Under the pieces are notes generated by a model that was given only the letters and a program-made list of their open reading frames with translations, ran no database searches and had not been told where the DNA came from. A DNA stretch of 48,734 nt from CAYOWK01 sp964407665. Lineage in GTDB: Bacteria; Pseudomonadota; Alphaproteobacteria; Caulobacterales; Hyphomonadaceae. The stretch's first letter is position 1; the number at the start of each line of letters is the position of its first letter. The translations under genes and the position numbers were made by a program. The DNA lies in assembly GCA_964407665.1 (NCBI GenBank), contig CAYOWK010000033.1:1-48734 (forward strand), in the 5' to 3' direction. This document shows, piece by piece, positions 7,749-15,472 of this stretch.

Positions 7749-9964
7749 GTCTTGACGATCCACTTTGCCTTGGGCTTGCCCGCAGCCGGGCGAGAGGGAC
7801 GGCTGTCGCCGCCGGCGGGCTTCGGTTTCTTCTTCCAGTCCGGCTTGCCGCCGGGCTTGGCCGCAGAAGCGGCTGCCGGTTTGCCCTTGGTCTTCCAGTC
7901 AGGCTTGCCGCCGGGCTTGGGCGGACCTTTCTTCCAGTCGGGCTTGCCGCCCGAGCGCTCGGGGCGGGCATCCGTGCGAGCCGCGGGGCGGACATCGGGG
8001 CGGGGCTCCGGCGCCACGTCGACCTGCAGGGCGCCCTGCGCGGGCGCACGCGGCTTGTAGTCGGGCTTCCCGTCCGTACGGGGGCCCTTCTTCCAGTCGG
8101 GCTTCTTGCCGTCCTTCGCGTAGGGCTTGCGTTCGAAGTCCTCGCGCGGTTTGCGGGCGGGGCGTTCGGCGAAGGCGGGGGCGGCCTCCACGGTTTCGGC
8201 GGCGGGCGCTATGGGCGACCAGGTCGACTTCGGCGCGGCTCGCGGCGCACGCGGTGCAGGGCGCGGGGCAGGAGGCGCTTCAGGCACAACGTCGGTCATG
8301 GCGGGGCGGCCGGACATGCGGGTGACGCGTACGCCCTTCTCGAGCATGCCTTCAGGCCCGACCGCCTCGAAGAAGGCGTCAGCGACCTGGGGGTCGATCT
8401 CGACGTGGGTCTCGTTTTCCTCGATCCGGATCGAGCCGAGGTTCGGCTTGGAGATGTTGCCGGCGTTGCAGAGGATGGGGATCAGCCAGCGCGGCTCGGC
8501 AGCCTTGGAGCGGCCGACCGACAGTGAGGCCCAGACCCCGCCCTGGAAGTTGTCGCGCATCGGCTTCTGCGGCCGTTTGGGCGCACCTTCGGTGTAGCGG
8601 TCCTCGCGCGGGGCGCGCTCGCGGCGGTCGAAGCGCTCGCGGGCGGGCGGCTCGATGGCGTCCGCTGAGATGTCTTCCGGAGCTGACTTGCCCTTCTGGT
8701 AGAGGCGCAGGAAGGCGGCAGCGATCTGATCGGGGTCGTGCCGGGAGAGGAGGCCGCGGATGACGCCCTGCTCGGCTTCCTGGATGGGGTCGGTCAGGAT
8801 GGGATCGGACAGCAGGCGCTGTTCATCGCGGCGGGTGACCTCGTCAGCGGTCGGCGGACCGGCCCACTCGGCGGTGATCTTGGCGTCGCGCAGCAGGCGC
8901 TCGACGTGCCGGCGGGCCTTGTGCGGCACGATCAGGACGCTGACGCCCTTGCGGCCCGCGCGGCCGGTGCGGCCCGAACGGTGGAGCAGCGCCTCGGTGT
9001 TGCGCGGCAGATCGGCGTGGATGACGAGCTCGAGATCGGGAAGGTCGATGCCGCGCGCGGCGACATCGGTGGCGACGCAGACCTGGGCGCGCTTGTCGCG
9101 CAGCGCCTGCAGGGCGTGGTTGCGCTGGGCCTGGCTCAGGTCGCCGGAGAGCGCCACAACGGAGACGCCGCGATTGGTGAAGCGGGCCGTCAGGCGGGTG
9201 ACTTCGGCGCGCGTTCCGCAGAAGACCAGCGCGTTCGGCGCATCGTAGAGACGCAGCACGTTGTAGATCGCGTTCTCGGCTTCGTGGCTGGCGGTCACAA
9301 GCGCGCGGTACTCGATGTCGCCGTGCTGGCGCGCTTCGCCCACCGTGTTCACGCGCAGCGCATCGTTCATGTAGGTGCGGGCCAGACCCTCGATGCCGCG
9401 CGGCATGGTGGCCGAAAACATCAGGGAGCGGCGCTCGGGCGGGGACGCCTTGAGGATCTCCTCGAGCTCCTCGCGGAAGCCCATGTTGAGCATCTCGTCG
9501 GCTTCGTCGAGAACGACGACTTCCAGCTGGGACAGGTCGAGGGCGCCGCGCGTGAGGTGGTCGACCAGACGGCCCGGCGTGCCGACGACGATATGGGCGC
9601 CGCGCTCAAGCGCCCGGCGTTCGTCGCGGGCGTCCATGCCGCCGACGCAGGAAATGATGCGGCCGCCTGCGGATGCGTAAAGCCATTCGAGTTCCCGCAT
9701 CACCTGCATGGCAAGCTCGCGGGTCGGCGCGATCACCAGCGCCTTCGGGGCGTGCGACCAGATCAGCTTCTCCCGGTCTCCCAGGAGCTCGGCGGCCATC
9801 GCGAGGCCGAAGGCGACGGTCTTGCCCGATCCGGTCTGGGCCGAAACGATGAGGTCACGCCCCGCATAGTCGGGCGACAGGACGGCGTCCTGGACCGGGG
9901 TGAGGAATTCATAGCCGCGCTGGGTCAGCGCCTGCGCCAGCGCGGGATGTGCGGAATCGATCAT
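7745..9964 (-). CDS. DEAD-box RNA helicase with DbpA-type RNA-binding domain and basic repeat tail
   Basis: A 739-residue ATP-dependent RNA helicase. The core has a Q motif (FLTPVQ, about 20-25), Walker A AQTGSGKT (42-49), DEAD (153-156), FSATMP and HRSGRTGRAGRKG. A DbpA/CsdA-like RNA-binding domain follows (LSVGRSKAAEPRWLIPIL through VRVTRMSGRP), suggesting a role in ribosome assembly or cold adaptation. The last 190 or so residues are low-complexity Pro/Lys/Arg, with repeats of GKPDWKKGP, GKPDYKP and GGKPDWKTK, likely a disordered RNA-binding tail. The ATG at 9964 has GAGAG in front. It is transcribed away from repeat B and ends in a 4-nt convergent overlap with the aldehyde dehydrogenase. 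Confidence 0.92.
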   Translation of the reverse strand: MIDSAHPALAQALTQRGYEFLTPVQDAVLSPDYAGRDLIVSAQTGSGKTVAFGLAMAAELLGDREKLIWSHAPKALVIAPTRELAMQVMRELEWLYASAGGRIISCVGGMDARDERRALERGAHIVVGTPGRLVDHLTRGALDLSQLEVVVLDEADEMLNMGFREELEEILKASPPERRSLMFSATMPRGIEGLARTYMNDALRVNTVGEARQHGDIEYRALVTASHEAENAIYNVLRLYDAPNALVFCGTRAEVTRLTARFTNRGVSVVALSGDLSQAQRNHALQALRDKRAQVCVATDVAARGIDLPDLELVIHADLPRNTEALLHRSGRTGRAGRKGVSVLIVPHKARRHVERLLRDAKITAEWAGPPTADEVTRRDEQRLLSDPILTDPIQEAEQGVIRGLLSRHDPDQIAAAFLRLYQKGKSAPEDISADAIEPPARERFDRRERAPREDRYTEGAPKRPQKPMRDNFQGGVWASLSVGRSKAAEPRWLIPILCNAGNISKPNLGSIRIEENETHVEIDPQVADAFFEAVGPEGMLEKGVRVTRMSGRPAMTDVVPEAPPAPRPAPRAPRAAPKSTWSPIAPAAETVEAAPAFAERPARKPREDFERKPYAKDGKKPDWKKGPRTDGKPDYKPRAPAQGALQVDVAPEPRPDVRPAARTDARPERSGGKPDWKKGPPKPGGKPDWKTKGKPAAASAAKPGGKPDWKKKPKPAGGDSRPSRPAAGKPKAKWIVKT

Positions 9965-10129
9965 GGGAATTAACTCTCTCGGCCTGGCTCACGGTCCCGG
10001 CCGGGGCGTACAAAGCTGGCGTGCCATAGTCGATCTGTGGACAAAATGCGACCTCCAATCCGGTTTTAACCTGCGAAACGAGGCCGCAGACCCGACACAG
10101 GGTGGAAAAACTCGCCCAGCGGCGGACAT

Positions 10130-10762
10130 GCCCTTGCGTCCGGACCGGCCTCAAGCCGTCCGTGATGCTGTAGCTCCCCTCCTGTCTGCCCGGTCTGGGC
10201 AAAGGGAGGCCGGGGCGCGTGGAAACGCGCCTACTGTATAAGTCTGCCAGTTTTTCGACTGGCCGGTTGCGTGTTCCCACGCGCCCCGCAGGTCGTTTGT
10301 CAGCCCGGTACGAGGCGGGGGACTTTGAGCCCGGGTCGCCCCTGACTCTCGTCAGGAGGAAAGACCCCCGGGGGTTTGGTCCCGTCCCGTATTCCCGAGC
10401 CAAGCGCGCTGGATGGTCCGTCCATCCAGGGTTCTCCGGTTTCTCGTGCCCGGAGTCAGTCACGCCGACCGGCGCCTGTCGTCCTTTGGATCCGGAGCTC
10501 CTCGAACCCTCCCATGACAGGCGCTGGGGGAGACTGGCGCAGGTGGATACCCGGTCGGATCGAACGGGTGCATTTGCTTTACTGGAAACGGCCCGCAGGG
10601 CCGTGGTCCTCGCGCATGCGAGGATCCAGGCTTTGGAAATTGTGTGCGAGGTCAGGTTGTTAAGTCTGGATTCCGGCATGCGCGGGAAACACGGACAGCA
10701 AGCTGTCCGTTTCCAGGAGTGGCGTCGTGGGTGTGGGAGATAAGCGTATTGTATCCCACACC
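10130..10762 (-). repeat. Mosaic palindromic intergenic repeat, copy B
   Basis: The 829 nt between the helicase (start 9964) and dps contain no convincing gene. Read on the minus strand, modules appear in the same order as in copy A. M1 is the stem GGTGTGGGA/TCCCACACC (10730-10762); after it comes GGACAGC-AA-GCTGTCC (10693-10708). M3 is at 10461-10524 with the same GCGCCTGTC/GACAGGCGC arms. M4 is at 10203-10290, with CGGGGCGCGTGG/CCACGCGCCCCG flanking CCAGT-loop-ACTGG. In copy A the M4 inner stem is CCAGC/GCTGG, a compensatory change. A long minus-strand frame through this region is an artefact. The part from 9965 to about 10130 should hold the helicase promoter; I could not pick a clear one. 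Confidence 0.75.
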
Positions 10763-10793
10763 TGAGGGGCCTTCCGGTCACCCAGAGCCACAA

Positions 10794-11255
10794 TCACCCC
10801 GCCAGCTGGGCTCGGAGCATCCAGGCTGTTTTCTCGCCGATCGCAACCCGCTGGGTCATCAGGTCGGCTGTGGCCTGGTCGCCGGCTTCCTCGGCCGACT
10901 TCAGGGCCTTGCGGGCGGCGCGAACGACGGCCTCGTTGCCCTCGACCAGATTGGCGATCATGGCTTCGGCGTTCGGGACGCCCTTGTCCGCCTTGAGCGT
11001 CGATTTTGCCCCGAGATCCGGGAACGACGGCGCGTAGGCGCCCAGTGAACGGATGCGTTCAGCGATGAGGTCCAGCGACATCCAGAGTTCGTTGTACTGG
11101 GTCTCGAACATCAGGTGGAGAGAGTTGAACCGCGGCCCCTCGACATTCCAGTGATAGGCGTGGGTGCGGCCATAGAGTCCATAGGTGTCAGCGAGCACCT
11201 GCTCCAGCGCCGTCACGACGGCTTTGCGGTCTTTCGCAGAAATTCCGATATCCAT
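10794..11255 (-). CDS. dps: Dps-family ferritin-like protein (DNA protection during starvation)
   Basis: A 153-residue ferritin-like protein. Its ferroxidase ligands follow the Dps spacing exactly: H35 in YHWNV, H47 in SLHLMF, D62 and E66 (12, 15 and 4 residues apart, as in E. coli Dps). It would form a dodecamer that oxidises Fe(II) with peroxide and stores iron. The ATG at 11255 has GGAG about nine bases upstream; the GTG at 11264 would sit too close to it. No lysine-rich DNA-binding N-terminus is present, so DNA binding is uncertain. An iron-response-type palindrome overlaps its promoter. Confidence 0.92.
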   Translation of the reverse strand: MDIGISAKDRKAVVTALEQVLADTYGLYGRTHAYHWNVEGPRFNSLHLMFETQYNELWMSLDLIAERIRSLGAYAPSFPDLGAKSTLKADKGVPNAEAMIANLVEGNEAVVRAARKALKSAEEAGDQATADLMTQRVAIGEKTAWMLRAQLAG

Positions 11256-11271
11256 CTCGCCCACTCCAGTT

Positions 11272-11288
11272 TTTAGAACAATTCTAAA
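11272..11288 (-). promoter_or_regulatory. Irr/Fur-superfamily operator-like palindrome at the dps promoter
   Basis: TTTAGAA, three bases, TTCTAAA: a perfect 7-3-7 palindrome. It matches the iron control element (Irr box) described in alphaproteobacteria. It starts 17 bp upstream of the dps ATG and overlaps the proposed -10 hexamer. Binding by Irr or another Fur-family regulator would be expected to block transcription. No regulator gene is in the window. Confidence 0.75.
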
Positions 11289-11314
11289 GTATGGCCGCTC
11301 TACGTCACGCGCAA
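11286..11314 (-). promoter_or_regulatory. Predicted sigma-70-type promoter of dps
   Basis: On the minus strand, TTGCGC (11309-11314), a 17-nt spacer, then TACTTT (11286-11291). The -10 hexamer shares its last three bases with the palindrome at 11272-11288. Transcription would start inside the palindrome, giving a leader of roughly 25 nt that still contains the GGAG ribosome site. Confidence 0.5.
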
Positions 11315-11336
11315 CCCGGTGACGACGCGCAAAGCC

Positions 11337-12272
11337 TTATTTGTTGTCGCGCCTCTCGCGGACCCAGTCCACCAGCACGGAGACTGTTTCGGGGCTGGAC
11401 TCGTGGGGCAGGTGTCCGACGTCTTTCAGCACTTCCAGCCGCACGGTCGGCAGGTTTGCGGCCAGCCCGCGGGCATGGATGTCCGTGTAGACCACCGTAT
11501 CGCCGTCGCCGGCCAGGATGGCGACAGGCATGGTGATCTGCGGATAGCGGTCCTGCTGGGCCCTGATCTCCCGCTTCGACGGCAGGAGGTCGAGGCCGTT
11601 GGCGCGCAAGGCCCGTGGATCGCCCGCCCGCTCGACCGACGCAGCCTCGAAGTATCCCTCCGGGACGGGGGCGGGCGCAAAGGCGCTTGTCATGCCCGAG
11701 CGCACGGCGGCGTCCGCAAACGGCCGCGACAGGACGTAATTGAACAGCGGCCCCGTCACCGGATTGCCGGACCAGTGCAGGTGCCAGCTGAGCCCGCCAG
11801 GCCATTCATAGGCGACGGGCGCGATCAGCACGAGGCCGCTGACCAGTTCTGGATAGTCGAGCGCCAGTCTCAGGGCGACAGCCCCGCCCCAGGAGTGGGC
11901 CAGCACAATGGGACGGTCGAGCCCCTGAGCGCGGATGACGTCCGCCGCGACAGCGGCCTGCACGGCCAGCGTCTCGGAGCCGGGAGGACGGTCAGGGGTG
12001 AAGCCAAGGCCCGGGCGGTCGTAGGCGGTCAGGCGATAGCGATCCTGCAAGGTCGGGATAACCGACGGCTTGAACACATCCATGTCGGAAGACGCGCCGT
12101 GGATCATCAGAACGGGCTGGCCCTGCCCCCAGCTGGCGACGTGCACGTTGAAGTCCCTGGCCACGCTGTCGGCCTCCACCATGATCATGCCAGGCACAGG
12201 CTCTGCGCCTGACGCACAGGCCCCAAGGCCCGATATCGCCCCCACCGAGAGCCCGAGCATCAGTTGTTTCAT
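11337..12272 (-). CDS. Lipoprotein alpha/beta hydrolase
   Basis: A 311-residue alpha/beta-hydrolase-fold protein. The N-terminus has a signal peptide with a lipobox (LGAC), so it should be a lipoprotein in the cell envelope. The catalytic triad is visible: nucleophile Ser in AHSWGGAV, Asp in AGDGDTVV and His in DVGHLPHE. The oxyanion region is MIHGASSD. It is likely an esterase or other serine hydrolase; the substrate is unknown. A TTG start 18 nt upstream is possible, but the ATG at 12272 gives the normal signal peptide. It follows purQ by about 57 nt in the same direction. There is no reason to link it to purine synthesis. Confidence 0.88.
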   Translation of the reverse strand: MKQLMLGLSVGAISGLGACASGAEPVPGMIMVEADSVARDFNVHVASWGQGQPVLMIHGASSDMDVFKPSVIPTLQDRYRLTAYDRPGLGFTPDRPPGSETLAVQAAVAADVIRAQGLDRPIVLAHSWGGAVALRLALDYPELVSGLVLIAPVAYEWPGGLSWHLHWSGNPVTGPLFNYVLSRPFADAAVRSGMTSAFAPAPVPEGYFEAASVERAGDPRALRANGLDLLPSKREIRAQQDRYPQITMPVAILAGDGDTVVYTDIHARGLAANLPTVRLEVLKDVGHLPHESSPETVSVLVDWVRERRDNK

Positions 12273-12329
12273 GGAAATCGGACCGCGCAAGCCAGTTGAG
12301 ATGGCAATACGCGCGACCGCCGTGGGGGT

Positions 12330-12992
12330 TCAGGCGGCGGACAGCAGGCTCTCGAACATTTTTACGCCGTCCGAGCCGCCCTCGTGACCGCCGATAGCGC
12401 GCTCCGGGTGGGGCATGAGGCCGAGAACGCGGCCATTTTCAGACAGGATGCCAGCGATATCGCGGGCCGAGCCATTCGGGTTGCCGACATAGCGGAACGC
12501 CACCCGGCCCTCGCCCTCGAGACGATCGAGCGTTGCGTCGTCCGCGTAGAAATTGCCGTCATGATGGGCGACCGGGAACGACACTTCGCGGGTCGAGCCA
12601 TAGGCCGACGTGAAGGCGGAGTTGGCGCTGGCGATCGCCAGGGGCTGCGGACGGCAGACGAAGTTGAGCGAGGCGTTGCGCAGCAGCGCGCCCGGCAGGA
12701 GCCGCAGCTCTGTTGCGACCTGAAAGCCGTTGCAGATGGCCAGAACATAGCCGCCGCGGTCCGCGTGGGCCTTCACGGCGTCGCCGACCGGCGACACCGC
12801 CGCCATGGCGCCAGAACGCAGATAGTCGCCGTATGAGAAGCCGCCCGGCAGGACGATCAGGTCTGTCCCGGCGGGGATCTCGCCGTCCTTGTGCCACACC
12901 ATGGCAGGCTCTTCGCCGGTGAGCTGGCGCAAGGCTGTCTGCGCGTCGCGATCGCAGTTGGAGCCGGGGAAGACGATGACAGCAGATTTCAT
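12330..12992 (-). CDS. purQ: Phosphoribosylformylglycinamidine synthase, glutaminase subunit
   Basis: A 220-residue class I glutamine amidotransferase that supplies ammonia to PurL in step four of purine synthesis. The N-terminus VIVFPGSNCDRD, the nucleophile elbow LAICNGFQ (C87) and the His-Glu pair MPHPERA (H195, E197) are intact. This is the small PurQ of organisms with split PurS-PurQ-PurL. PurS is about 0.7 kb upstream on the same strand, with a DMT gene and a plus-strand entericidin between. purL is not in the window. Confidence 0.96.
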   Translation of the reverse strand: MKSAVIVFPGSNCDRDAQTALRQLTGEEPAMVWHKDGEIPAGTDLIVLPGGFSYGDYLRSGAMAAVSPVGDAVKAHADRGGYVLAICNGFQVATELRLLPGALLRNASLNFVCRPQPLAIASANSAFTSAYGSTREVSFPVAHHDGNFYADDATLDRLEGEGRVAFRYVGNPNGSARDIAGILSENGRVLGLMPHPERAIGGHEGGSDGVKMFESLLSAA

Positions 12993-13047
12993 GATGGCCT
13001 CTTGCGCGGCGCCTTTAGCAGAAACATCGGCGAGTCGCGAGTGCGGT

Positions 13048-13401
13048 TCAGAACTTCATGAACACGAAAGCCGCCCCCACAGCGATGAGGCAGAAGCCGA
13101 CAGCATGGTTCCAGCCGAGCCTCTCGCCCAGGAAGAAGACCGAGAACAGCGCGAAGACGACGAGCGTGATGACCTCCTGCATCGTCTTCAGCTGGGCTGC
13201 CGAATAGGCCTGGTGGCCGATCCGGTTGGCCGGCACGGCGAGGCAGTATTCGAAGAGCGCGATGCCCCAGCTGGCGAGGATGACGATCAGCAGGGGCGTC
13301 GTCTTGAACTTGAGGTGGCCGTACCACGCGAACGTCATGAACACGTTCGAGGCGATCAACAGCAGGGGCGGAGCCCAGAAGGCGGGATTCGAGAAGAACA
13401 T
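13048..13401 (-). CDS. DMT-superfamily small membrane protein (DUF486)
   Basis: A 117-residue protein with four predicted membrane helices (for example PPLLLIASNVFMTFAWYG, LLIVILASWGIALFEYCL, ITLVVFALFSVFFLG and AVGFCLIAVGAAFVFMKF). It matches the DUF486 family of short drug/metabolite-like transporters. PANRIGHQAYSAAQLKTMQE between helices two and three is the family hallmark. Function is unknown. The frame is open upstream, but the ATG at 13401 begins directly at the family start MFFSN. It lies between purS and purQ in the same direction, an uncommon insertion into the purine cluster. Confidence 0.88.
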   Translation of the reverse strand: MFFSNPAFWAPPLLLIASNVFMTFAWYGHLKFKTTPLLIVILASWGIALFEYCLAVPANRIGHQAYSAAQLKTMQEVITLVVFALFSVFFLGERLGWNHAVGFCLIAVGAAFVFMKF

Positions 13402-13546
13402 TGGCGGGTCCCCTGGACAAGACGGTCTTCGGGTTTCTGCAGCGCATGGATCAGCGGGTCCAGCCGTGACGTTCGGGCGCTGTCCGCAGGCTTGCATTCC
13501 AGCCCAATGCCCACATCTTCTGCCCGTCTATTCGAGGAGCCTCGCC

Positions 13547-13684
13547 ATGCGCAAACCGATGATTGCACTCGCCCTCCTGCTTGCCCCGCTTGCGGCGGCG
13601 GCCTGCAACACGGTGGAGGGCTTCGGCAGGGACATGTCGGAGGTCGGCGACGCCATCGAGGAAGCCGCCGAGAAGTCGAAGTAG
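13547..13684 (+). CDS. Entericidin-family small lipoprotein
   Basis: A 45-residue lipoprotein with an excellent GAGGAG ribosome site before the ATG. A positively charged start (MRKP) is followed by a hydrophobic stretch and a lipobox ending AAAC. The mature peptide is about 26 residues, beginning CNTVEGFGRD and ending in a charged amphipathic helix (DAIEEAAEKSK). This is the entericidin A/B pattern (CNT-x-x-G-x-G-x-D). Enterobacterial EcnA/EcnB are described as an antidote/toxin lipoprotein pair; only one member is present here. It lies on the opposite strand between purS and the DMT gene. Genes of this size are easily missed. Confidence 0.85.
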   Translation: MRKPMIALALLLAPLAAAACNTVEGFGRDMSEVGDAIEEAAEKSK

Positions 13685-13706
13685 GCGAGCGGACGTCCGG
13701 CTGCCG

Positions 13707-13949
13707 TCAGGCGATCTCGATCGCGTACCGCTCGACGACGGTGTTCGCGAGCAGCTTCTCGCACATCTCCTTCACGCGCGCTTCGGCATCCGCTTTTGAC
13801 AGCGTGTCGTCGAGTTCGAGTTCAATGGTGCGGCCGACGCGGACGCCGCCGACCTCGCCAAAGCCCAGACGTGTCAGCGCGTCGCCGACGGCCTTGCCCT
13901 GGGGGTCCAGAACGCCGGACTTGAGGCTGACATGAACCTTGGCGCGCAT
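13707..13949 (-). CDS. purS: Phosphoribosylformylglycinamidine synthase subunit PurS
   Basis: An 80-residue protein with the PurS signature: V-x-L-K-x-G-V-L-D-P-Q-G at the start, then GFGEVGGVRVGRTIELEL and a C-terminal helix AEARVKEMCEKLLANTVVERYAIEI. PurS dimers hold PurL and PurQ together so ammonia can be channelled. The gene starts 13 nt after the purC stop, so the two are almost certainly co-transcribed. Confidence 0.95.
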   Translation of the reverse strand: MRAKVHVSLKSGVLDPQGKAVGDALTRLGFGEVGGVRVGRTIELELDDTLSKADAEARVKEMCEKLLANTVVERYAIEIA

Positions 13950-13962
13950 CGTCGACGTGTCC

Positions 13963-14733
13963 CTACTTGCCGGAAAAGGAGAGGATCTCGGCTCCCGCCG
14001 GTTCGTCCGTTTTCAGGATTCCCAGCCTGCGCGCAACCTCTGCGTAGGCGTCGGTGACGCCGCCCAGGTCGCGGCGGAAGCGGTCCTTGTCCAGTTTCTC
14101 GCCGGTGGCGACATCCCAGAGGCGGCAGCTGTCCGGGCTGATCTCGTCAGCCAGAACGGTGCGGACCATCTCGCCCTCGTAGAGGCGGCCGTACTCCACC
14201 TTGAAGTCGACCAGCTTGATGCCGACCGCCGCGAACATGCCCGACAGGAAGTCGTTGATGCGCAGTGTCAGCGCGATGATGTCGTCGATTTCCTGGTTCG
14301 TCGCCCAGTTGAAGGCGGCGATGTGTTCTTCGGAGACCAGCGGGTCGCCCAGCTCGTCCTTCTTGTAGCAGAATTCGATGATGGCGCGCGGCAGGGCCGT
14401 GCCCTCCTCGATGCCGAGGCGCTTGGAGAGCGAACCCGCCGCCACGTTGCGACAGATGACTTCGAGCGGGATGATCTCGACTTCCTTGATCAGCTGCTCG
14501 CGCATGTTGAGCCGCTTGATGAAGTGGGTCGGCAGGCCGATCGAATTCAGATGGGTCATCACGAATTCGCTGATGCGGTTGTTCAGAACGCCCTTGCCGT
14601 CGAGCACGGCGCGCTTTTCCGCGTTGAAGGCAGTGGCGTCGTCCTTGAAATACTGGATCAGGGTGCCCGGTTCGGGGCCCTCGTACAGGATCTTGGCCTT
14701 GCCTTCGTAACGCTTGCGGCGTTTGGACATCAT
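13963..14733 (-). CDS. purC: SAICAR synthetase
   Basis: A 256-residue phosphoribosylaminoimidazole-succinocarboxamide synthase. It condenses CAIR with aspartate using ATP. The motifs KRYEGKAKILYEGPEPGTLIQ (split by the nucleotide loop), FNAEKRAVLDGKG, EVICRNVAAGSLSKR, EFCYKKDELGDP and LVDFKVEYGR are all conserved, and length is normal. Two ATGs stand side by side (14733, 14730); the first has GGGAGA at good spacing. It heads purC-purS and is divergent from the zeta-subunit gene. Its leader can form two strong hairpins (14746-14800). Confidence 0.96.
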   Translation of the reverse strand: MMSKRRKRYEGKAKILYEGPEPGTLIQYFKDDATAFNAEKRAVLDGKGVLNNRISEFVMTHLNSIGLPTHFIKRLNMREQLIKEVEIIPLEVICRNVAAGSLSKRLGIEEGTALPRAIIEFCYKKDELGDPLVSEEHIAAFNWATNQEIDDIIALTLRINDFLSGMFAAVGIKLVDFKVEYGRLYEGEMVRTVLADEISPDSCRLWDVATGEKLDKDRFRRDLGGVTDAYAEVARRLGILKTDEPAGAEILSFSGK

Positions 14734-14745
14734 CTGGTCTCCCGC

Positions 14746-14800
14746 CCGGACCTGCCGTCAGGTCCGGTCCCTGGCCCCGAGCCGGATACCCATCCGACTC
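14746..14800 (-). promoter_or_regulatory. Tandem stem-loops in the purC leader
   Basis: Two neighbouring inverted repeats lie just upstream of the purC ribosome site. The nearer is CCGGACCTG/CAGGTCCGG with a 4-nt loop (14746-14767). The farther is GAGCCGGAT/ATCCGACTC with a 4-nt loop (14779-14800), with one G-U wobble if transcribed from the minus strand. No T-tract follows, so they are not a standard terminator. They could act as a translational or attenuation control, or merely stabilise the mRNA. Confidence 0.4.
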
Positions 14801-14944
14801 GTCCGGGGTCCGCTTCTCTACAGCATACTCAACCAAAGCACACGAGGCGCAGCGTCGCCCCGGTTGACCGGGGCTGCAATCGCCTTCAACAGGCGCTATA
14901 TCGACCACAGTGGTGCGCGCAAGCGACGAAGGGGAGTTAAACCG

Positions 14945-15271
14945 GTGAGCGAGTTCGACAAGCGGGCATCTGCGCAGGAGGGAAAATTCGCCCTCGATCA
15001 GGAGCTTCGCTTCAAGGCGAATGCCCGGCGCAACAAGCTTCTGGGCCTTTGGGCCGCCGATCTGATCGGCAAGACCGGCGAAGAGGCCTCCGCCTACGCC
15101 ATTGAAGTCGTGAAGTCCGATTTCGAGGCCCCGGGCGACGAGGACGTTTACCGGAAGGTCAAGGCCGATCTGGACGCCGCCGGCGTCGCCATGACCGAGC
15201 ATCAGCTGCATCGCCAGATGACCGAGCTGATGGAAACGGCCGTCGAGCAGGTCAGAGCCGAGAAAAAGTGA
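14945..15271 (+). CDS. ATPase inhibitor subunit zeta (DUF1476)
   Basis: A 108-residue protein starting at GTG with a strong GGGGAG ribosome site. It matches DUF1476, the alphaproteobacterial zeta subunit. In Paracoccus denitrificans this protein binds the F1 catalytic interface through its N-terminus and blocks ATP hydrolysis. Conserved parts are the N-terminal FDKRASAQEGKFALDQELRFK segment (in two pieces: inhibitory region and first helix) and the helical bundle NKLLGLWAADLIGK through VAMTEHQLHRQM. Divergent pairing with purC is common in alphaproteobacteria. Inhibition strength varies between lineages, so activity here is inferred. Confidence 0.9.
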   Translation: MSEFDKRASAQEGKFALDQELRFKANARRNKLLGLWAADLIGKTGEEASAYAIEVVKSDFEAPGDEDVYRKVKADLDAAGVAMTEHQLHRQMTELMETAVEQVRAEKK

Positions 15272-15472
15272 TCCCGGCACAGATTTGTCGCGGACGGGCG
15301 TTAACTGTTTCGGTCCCCGGATTTCGGCGACTTTTCTGCTGCGGTCCCGGAATGGCGCAGCTCATGGTGAACCGGCCCGGGCGAATGTGTGAAGTCCGGC
15401 CCGGCCTTCGTTAAGACGCTGGTGAGAAAAAGACGCATGAAGACGGCGACGCGTCCGCCGCGCGCCTCCTGA

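Noticed and set aside
9909..10793. A 294-codon open frame on the minus strand across repeat copy B
   Set aside because: It runs through palindromic repeat modules, has no ribosome site and reads as Arg/Pro-rich sequence typical of translated repeats.
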